From positions 26,536,001-26,600,000 of the forward strand of contig OX419757.1 in assembly GCA_948567375.1 (NCBI GenBank): DNA of 64,000 nt, in the 5' to 3' direction. The position numbers and the translations under genes were made by a program. The notes under the pieces are model-generated. The model worked only from the letters and a program-made list of their open reading frames with translations, made no database searches and was not told the DNA's origin. This stretch comes from Lunularia cruciata. Lineage: Eukaryota > Streptophyta > Marchantiopsida > Lunulariales > Lunulariaceae. This document shows positions 58,201 through 64,000 of this stretch, piece after piece; the first letter of the stretch is position 1, and the number at the start of each line of letters is the position of its first letter.

Positions 58201-58260
58201 TGTGAGAATTTTTACCATTATAAAAAATCAAGGAGTAGATGTATCAGACATTAGAGTTGT
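55229..58260 (+). pseudogene. Non-LTR-type reverse transcriptase relic, part 2
   Basis: The reading broken at 44702 continues here: SLASLIPFVQSFYCSPSPLY, a GDPLG-type motif with a one-base shift (about 55375), and the catalytic LVDDT at 55467-55481. QAFDHLSIELHLVGLRVKV and KLPMDGLHILGVPIGSKDF follow, which is thumb wording. Around 57500-57690 a segment with DP.CDVVW then AIAKVSKYKDM resembles the PD..D..K-x2-KY core of restriction-like endonucleases in R2-type elements. The last piece is 58045-58254. Stops are frequent. About 56030-56795 is foreign or rearranged, since GPKTFESVIRDLA (55890) is restarted as a similar segment at 56803. Confidence 0.72.
56030..56795. other. Non-coding block inside the RT relic
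   Basis: No reverse transcriptase wording is seen here. It contains recurring CCCATA words and GGAAAGCCCTTGAGACGATG (about 56560), similar to wording inside the short TGTG/CACA copies. It may be a truncated insertion; no ends were found. Confidence 0.4.
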
Positions 58261-58683
58261 GGATAGTACTTGTCATTGGCATCAAAACTACTTAGGTTCT
58301 CTATTTGTGGTACCCACATTTTTTGTTTTGTTAAAAGTTTTAAAGAAGAAGTGTATTGAAGAAGCCAAATTATGAAGTAAAGAAGAGACTTATGTGTCTA
58401 TGGAGTACACCCGAAGAAGTCAACATGGGGTCAGGAATCAGAAGTACTCAAATGGGATTACAAAGATACAAATCCAAAGAAGATTGTCTTTGGACTGGGA
58501 AGCAAAGGCCAATATGAAGATGGTGTAACAACCTTTCTACGTGTCAGGCCGGGCAAGAAAGTACACTTCAAGAAATGGCGGATGTAGGAGAAGAATACCT
58601 TGATAGTGATAAGAAACCAACATGCAAAAAAAGTGGGAGTCAATTTTGAAATTGACTAAAGAATGACTGCACTTTGGGGTACT

Positions 58684-60573
58684 TGTGACAACCTGACAAA
58701 TACCACTTTTGCGGTAATTGGGTAAGTAAAGTTTGTTTCCGTAGAGATACGATTCAGAATTTTCCAAATACAAAGTCAAATGGTAACAAGCAGTTCTTCT
58801 TGGTTGGGTCTTTAATCTCTCAAGTAGAAACCACACCTAAAAGAGAGTAACAAGCACTAATTCACAATCTTGTCACGACAATTGGTCACACTTAATCACA
58901 ACTCCATCAAATCTTTCCAAACATTCTTGATTGTGATGATTCAAGCTCTCTCAAAAATGACACTTCATTGCAAAACAACTTCACCTTAGAATTGTGTTCT
59001 ACCCCTCCATTGAAGGCACAACTTCCTCAATTGAAATTGCTTCACATTAACACTGCGCTTCACTCACAAATGCAAAATACTACCAACACTACAATTCCTC
59101 TCAGATCTGTCAAGGCATTGCTTCAATTGCTCTTCACTTAGGATCAAACACACTAAATGAAGATCAAGGCTGCGGAATCCAACATCCAACAAACACACTG
59201 ATTTGCACTTCAAAATTCTCCACACTCACAAGCACAATCACAATCACAATGTTGATACTCAAAATTAAGCTCAAACAATGAGCATTGCTTCACAACACTT
59301 TGCTTTATCTAATCTCAGAAATAATGAGCACTGAACAACATAAGACTGCAAATGCTACCTTTAAATAGTGACGCAATTGACAATTCTAACAACTATACCG
59401 TTCTACAACAACTCTTCTAACCTGCAGATCCAAAATGACAAACCACCTCTTCATATCTACCTCTTTAGATCTCAAAACTGTTACTACTCCAATTCAATGT
59501 CTACTTCTTCCTCGGCTTCCAAACCCAAAGTAACTCCACTTACTATTCTGTCCTCGGGTTTTACAACTACTAAATCTTCTACTAATTCTAACAATTCTCT
59601 TTCCTGATCAATTCCACTACTAGGTAATCCTTCTAAACCTTAATCTTCCAACCCACTCTTCTCTAAAGTGTCAAATGTCAAATCTAAAGACACTTGCACT
59701 CCTGTATCTCTTACTTTGGGTCTAACTACTATCAATTCCTTTACTAACTCTATTATGTCATCATCAAGAATTGTAATTGAAAGCATGGGTACACTATCTA
59801 CACTTTCAATTTGCAACCCACTTTCCCTAATCACTCATGTAACTGACCCAAAGACACTTACTATCTGATCTTGCACTTTGGGTTCATCTACTATTGCTAT
59901 TTTTTCTTCTAATTCTATCCTATCTTCAATCAGAACTGAAATTGAAGTCATGTGTATCCTAAATATTCTCTTTCCCTATCCTAACTATTTTAGACGCTGC
60001 AAATGTCTGACCTGAAGACTTCTACATCCAATGTTTGACTACTTTGGATTGAATCACATTTGTCTTGAGGCAAAGTCTTTAGACCCAAAGTCATGTAAAC
60101 CTGAAGCCCAAAGTCCGAAGTCTTGTGGACCCAAAGACACCAAACTACTTTGTACATCTACTCCCAAAACTTCAAATGTTTTTAACTATTGCTAAAAACC
60201 TTCCAAACTCTGCAATTTAGGTTGCAAAAGAAAGCCCTAGACAAGATGCTTCCAACGAGATATAGCATACATGATTTGGACCTTTTTTCACTAAGATACA
60301 GCCCCCGCAAGAGTCTTGACCTACAATTTCCATTCCTCCTTTGGATCTACCCTCCTTCAACGTCTGATCTGATTTTTTCCTCCTCAAATATGAAATAAGT
60401 TTCTTTGGGTTTGATCCAATTAGAGTCCTTCTTCCTCCAACACAAAGTCAACTTCTTTGGGTTGAATCAAAATATAAACTCCTCATCATTTATTCTCCAT
60501 TTGGATTCAATTTGGTTTCAATACTGCATTTCTTCTTTAAAACTTGTCCAAAATGAAAAATGTGAGTACCATA
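58684..60573 (-). mobile_element. TGTG/CACA element, copy C, short form (complete)
   Basis: This copy is 1890 bp, from TGTGACAACC to GAGTACCATA on the plus strand, flanked by an exact duplication GTACT (58679-58683 and 60574-60578). It has the same short structure as copy B. Minus-strand pieces at 59834-59640 (TLEKSGLED) and near 59500-59540 (EEEVDIELE) are C-terminal relics of the element protein. Confidence 0.85.
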
Positions 60574-60614
60574 GTACTATAAAATTGCAATTGCGCAAGA
60601 GGAAATTAAATATG

Positions 60615-62312
60615 TCAAGTTAATATCCTATTCCTTTGAGTAGTTGTCCTGCAATAATGTGCATCAAGAAGCCAATTGAGAGTGAAATTTTTTGAACTCC
60701 AAAAGGGATTAGAGTGCCGTGTCCAAGAGAAGGGATAGTTTTCTAGTGCCAAAGAACTAGAGAACAAATCATGGCAAAGAAGACTAAGAATGCACTTGTT
60801 GTGAGGAGTTTTGCAATTCAAAGATTAAATGTCATAGTTAGGATCAAGGTCTTGAATAGACTTTGGATTACATTCATGGCATGGAATTGGAATTTCAGTT
60901 TCCCAAGCATCATGGCAAAGATAGCTGCTAGTAATTGTGAGGAAGGCCCCGAAGTCAAGGGGAAGAGAGGAAATCCGACTTGATAGATTGAGTTGGATTG
61001 GAGGTTAGTGTTGGGGAAGGAAGCAAGAGAGGCAACTGGGGTCATCTTCTATCAGAAGTGTGATGCTGCAGAGGAGAACGTGGAAATCAGAAACTTGTTC
61101 TACGCTCCGTGAACCAACAATGGTTACAAAGTAGAGTCGTATAGGAACCCAATCAAGTGGAGCATTGTGTGAGCGATAATAGCTGTGTTCAAACCCAAAA
61201 TAATGACATATGTGAACATGCAACAGGTAGTCTTCTTCCACCAGATGTTTGCAAGAGTGAAGGTGAACTGGGCAAAGTGCTTCCACTAATGAACAAGGCA
61301 AATGATCATCAATTGGAGAATCAATTTGTCTCTACATTATTTTGCATCGTTTGCAACACACTTCTACTTTGGATTAAATTTGCTGACAGAGGCAGTTTAT
61401 GATGTCACATTTCATCCTAATCTACAACAAGAAGCGGATGAAGAGGAGAAACAATATATGTTACAATTGCAAGCCAACAATGACCACTTAAATAAAACGG
61501 GATAGAGGGAGATGATGGAATGAAGAAGTCCGAAGACAAAGAAGCAGACTAAACCCAAAGAGGTAGCATTGCCCCATCCACAACAAAAGACCCAAAGACT
61601 CAATCCGTGAGGTAAGCAAGCAGTGAAGGAGGAGACTTTAGAGACAAAGTCTAAAGGAGAGACAAAGTCATGAGGAGGAGACTCAGAAGAAGCCAAGCTC
61701 ACGTGACAAAGAGAGGAATCCAGAAGTGAGAGTGAGGGTGAAGAGGAAGTCCAACAATAGATTAAAGCAAAAGAAGATGAGGCATTCCATACGGCGATTG
61801 ATCGTATGGAGGGAGGAGATAACCCTTGCTTAGAATTGGCCATGGAAGAGATGGATAGAAAGCCAAAGAAGGAAGACCAAAAAGGAGGTAGAGCCAAGAA
61901 GTCAATGATAGTTGAACATGTAGGTCCAAGCTCAATCTGTAAGGAAGAAGAAAGCTTGGAGGCAATATTGTTGAAGGTACAAAGATCAAGACTTTGGAGG
62001 AAGGCTCTAGCGGAAGAAGCAAAGTACAAAGACCCAAAGACAAAGAAAGCTTTGAGGGAGTAAAATACTTAATGTAAATTGTGATTCTATTGTTGGAGAT
62101 GTTGATTACATAGAAGAAGGTAATCCTGCAAGATCGTATGAAGGTGAAGAATGAGCTGCAGGTGGTGAAGTATCTGCTGGACAAAGTGAAGGGATGGAAG
62201 GAGAGTGTAACCCGAGGAGAAAAAGAAGCAGATGAACTTCAATTGGATGCAGTCTTGAAGAAGAAGACGTTAGAGAACTTGCAAGAGAGTTTTGAGAAGC
62301 GGGGTAGAGAGA
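60615..62312 (+). pseudogene. TGTG/CACA element protein, copy G (decayed)
   Basis: Homologous to copy A protein from its KPIESEIF region onward: REQIMAKKTKNALVVRSFAI, LWITFMAWNWNFSF, KRGNPT, LDWRLVLGKEA, NGYKVESYRNP. At least five stops and several shifts. The acidic linker and the beginning of the coiled coil are recognisable to about 62310. This copy resembles A more than D or H. Confidence 0.6.
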
Positions 62313-62377
62313 TGTGACAACCCATCAAATATCACTTTTGCAATAATCAAGTAAGTAAAGTTAGTTCCCACAAAGAT
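62313..62377 (-). mobile_element. TGTG/CACA element, copy F, 3' terminal 65 bp only
   Basis: TGTGACAACCCATCAAATAT is the family's 3' end read in reverse. The copy is cut after 65 bp by copy E. The rest must lie beyond the window. The 5 bp to its left are AGAGA. Confidence 0.75.
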
Positions 62378-64000
62378 TGTGACAACCCGGAAAATATCAC
62401 TTTTGCGGTAATCGGGTAAGTAAAGTTTGTTCATGTAGAGATACGGGTCAGAAATGGTCAAATACAAAGTCAAACAGTAACAATTGTAGTTTTTCTTGGT
62501 TGCATCTTTAATCTCTCAGGTAGAAAATACACCCAGAAGAGAGTAACAAGCAATGATTTGCAGTCTTGTCACAAATTAACACTCCATAATCACAACTCCA
62601 TCAAATCTTTCCAAACAATCTTGATTGTGATGATTCACGCTCTCCTAAAAATGGCACTTCACTGCAAAACAACTTCACCTCAGAATTGTGTTCCACCCCT
62701 CCACTGAAGGCACAACTTCCTTGATCAAATTCCTTCACATCAACCTCGCACTGCACTCACAAATGCAGAATACTACCAACACTACAATTCCTCTCAAATC
62801 TATCAAGGCATTGCTTCGATTGCACTTCACTCAAGATCAAACACACAGAATGAAGATCAAGGTTGCGGAATCCAACATCCAACAAGCACACTGACTTGCA
62901 CTTCAAATTTCTCCAAATACTCACAAACACAATTATAACGTTGATACTCGAAATCAAGCTCAAGCGACGAGCACTACTTCACAGCACTTTGCTTTATCTA
63001 TTCCTAGAATTATGAGCACTAAACAACAATTACTTGCAAATGCCACTCTTAAGTAGTGAAACAAGCAACAATTCTAACAACTATACCGCTCTACAACAAC
63101 TCTTCTAACCTAGAGATCGAAAATGACAATGCAACCCTTCATATTTGTCTCTTCAAATCTCAAATTGGTTTCTACTCCGATCCAATGTCTACTTCTTCCT
63201 TGGCTTCCAATCCCGAAGTAACTTTACTCACTACTACTCTGTCCTCGGGTTCCACAACTTCTAATTCCTCTCTCAATTCTACTACTTCTCCACTCTGATC
63301 TACAATTCCTATCATAGGTAATCCTTCTAAATCTCTATCTCTCAACCCACTGTGCTCTAAAGTGTCAAGTGTCAAATCCGAAGACACCTGCCTTCCTATC
63401 TCTCTTACTTTGGGTCTAACTATTATCAATTACTTTACCAATTCTACTGTGTCATCATCAAGAATTGTAATGAAAGCATGAATACACTACATACACCTTC
63501 AATTTGTAACCCACTTTCTCCTAATCACTCATGTTACTGACCCAAAGACACTTATTGTCTGATCTTGCACTTTGGGTTTATTCAATATTGCTATTTCTCC
63601 TTCAATTCATGTTTCATCTTCAATCAAAACTGAAATTGAAGTCATGGATATCTTAACTATCTTCTTTCCCTACTCTAACTTCCTCTAATGCATCCTTCAA
63701 GATTCCCGAAGTCACCTTCATTGCACTCCGAGGTCCGATTTTCTCGGGTTGAATCATATTTGTCTTGAGGCAAAGCTTTTAGACCCAAAGTCATGTAAAC
63801 CTGAAGTCCAAAGTATGAAGTCCAAAGTACGAAGTTTGAAGTCCAAAGTCACATTGACCTGAAGACACCAAACTACTTTTCACATCTACTCCCAAAACTT
63901 CAAATGATTGTAACTTCTTCTACAGACCTCCAAACTTTGCAATTTTGGTGGCAATGGAAAGCCCTGAACAAGACGCTTCCAATGAAATATATCACGCTTG
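62378..64000 (-). mobile_element. TGTG/CACA element, copy E, continues past the window
   Basis: It begins TGTGACAACCCGG at 62378, inside copy F. Its first 800 bp match the non-coding 3' part of the family. A minus-strand relic at 63429-63172 (QVSSDLTLDTLEHSG, then EAKEEVDIGSE) is the C-terminal tail of the element protein. Sequence near 63790-63850 has the short-form minisatellite-like words, so this is probably a 1.9-kb form. The 5 bp to its left are AAGAT. Confidence 0.75.

Larger units (their letters stand above)
58306..62312 (+). mobile_element. TGTG/CACA coding element, copy G, 3'-interrupted
   Basis: It starts TGTGGTACCCACATTTTTTG at 58306 and is split by copy C (58684-60573). The uninterrupted order is proven by homology to copy A on both sides and by the GTACT duplication. 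Its coding region is cut at 62312 by copy F within the coiled-coil part. The true 3' end may lie beyond the window. Confidence 0.8.

Overview
The window looks like the repeat-dominated part of a large land-plant nuclear genome. Most of it is LTR retrotransposons with chromodomains and initiator-Met-type primer sites, nested inside one another. One CCCTAAA-type telomere motif is present. I could not recognise any host gene. Two chromovirus families, a retroelement carrying a DNA methyltransferase, and a giant-virus fragment fit a non-seed plant or another large-genome plant best, but the species cannot be fixed from the sequence.

Layout. 1-4.4 kb: unassigned, less AT-rich DNA with two decayed unidentified reading frames and short repeats. 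4.4-9.2 kb: AT-rich or non-coding DNA. 9.2-31.9 kb: three copies (A, B, H) of an unusual repeat family (here the TGTG/CACA family) that starts TGTG, ends CACA, makes 5-bp target duplications, and encodes its own acidic coiled-coil protein but no reverse transcriptase. Copy B is split by a chromovirus (gypsy-1, 13259-18871) and copy H by another (gypsy-2, 22823-29306). 31.9-37.9 kb: a very decayed Ty3/gypsy element on the minus strand. Its order is gag, protease, C5-cytosine DNA methyltransferase, reverse transcriptase, RNase H, integrase. 38-40 kb: AT-rich DNA with a telomere-like motif beside a perfect hairpin, and a tandemly duplicated RNase H relic. 40.07-43.1 kb: an endogenous giant-virus (NCLDV) fragment with a D6/D11-type helicase relic and an mRNA capping enzyme relic, divergently arranged. 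44.2-58.3 kb: a decayed non-LTR-type reverse transcriptase element, split by a 10.5-kb plus-strand gypsy-1 copy that itself contains copy D and two solo LTRs. 58.3-64 kb: further TGTG/CACA copies (G, C, F, E) inserted into one another.

Relations. Nothing here forms a working operon or pathway. The window is a stratigraphy of insertions. Exact 5-bp target duplications (ATCAC, ACTCT, CATCT, GTACT, CAAGC, TGAGG) give the relative order. The youngest-looking autonomous element is gypsy-1 at 13259-18871, whose two 423-bp LTRs differ at only about a dozen sites and carry perfect heat-shock-element arrays upstream of a TATA box. All coding regions are interrupted by stops or frameshifts and are reported as pseudogenes.

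The strongest candidates for new biology are the TGTG/CACA coding repeats (possibly giant solo LTRs carrying an ORF), the methyltransferase-bearing retroelement, and the giant-virus relic.
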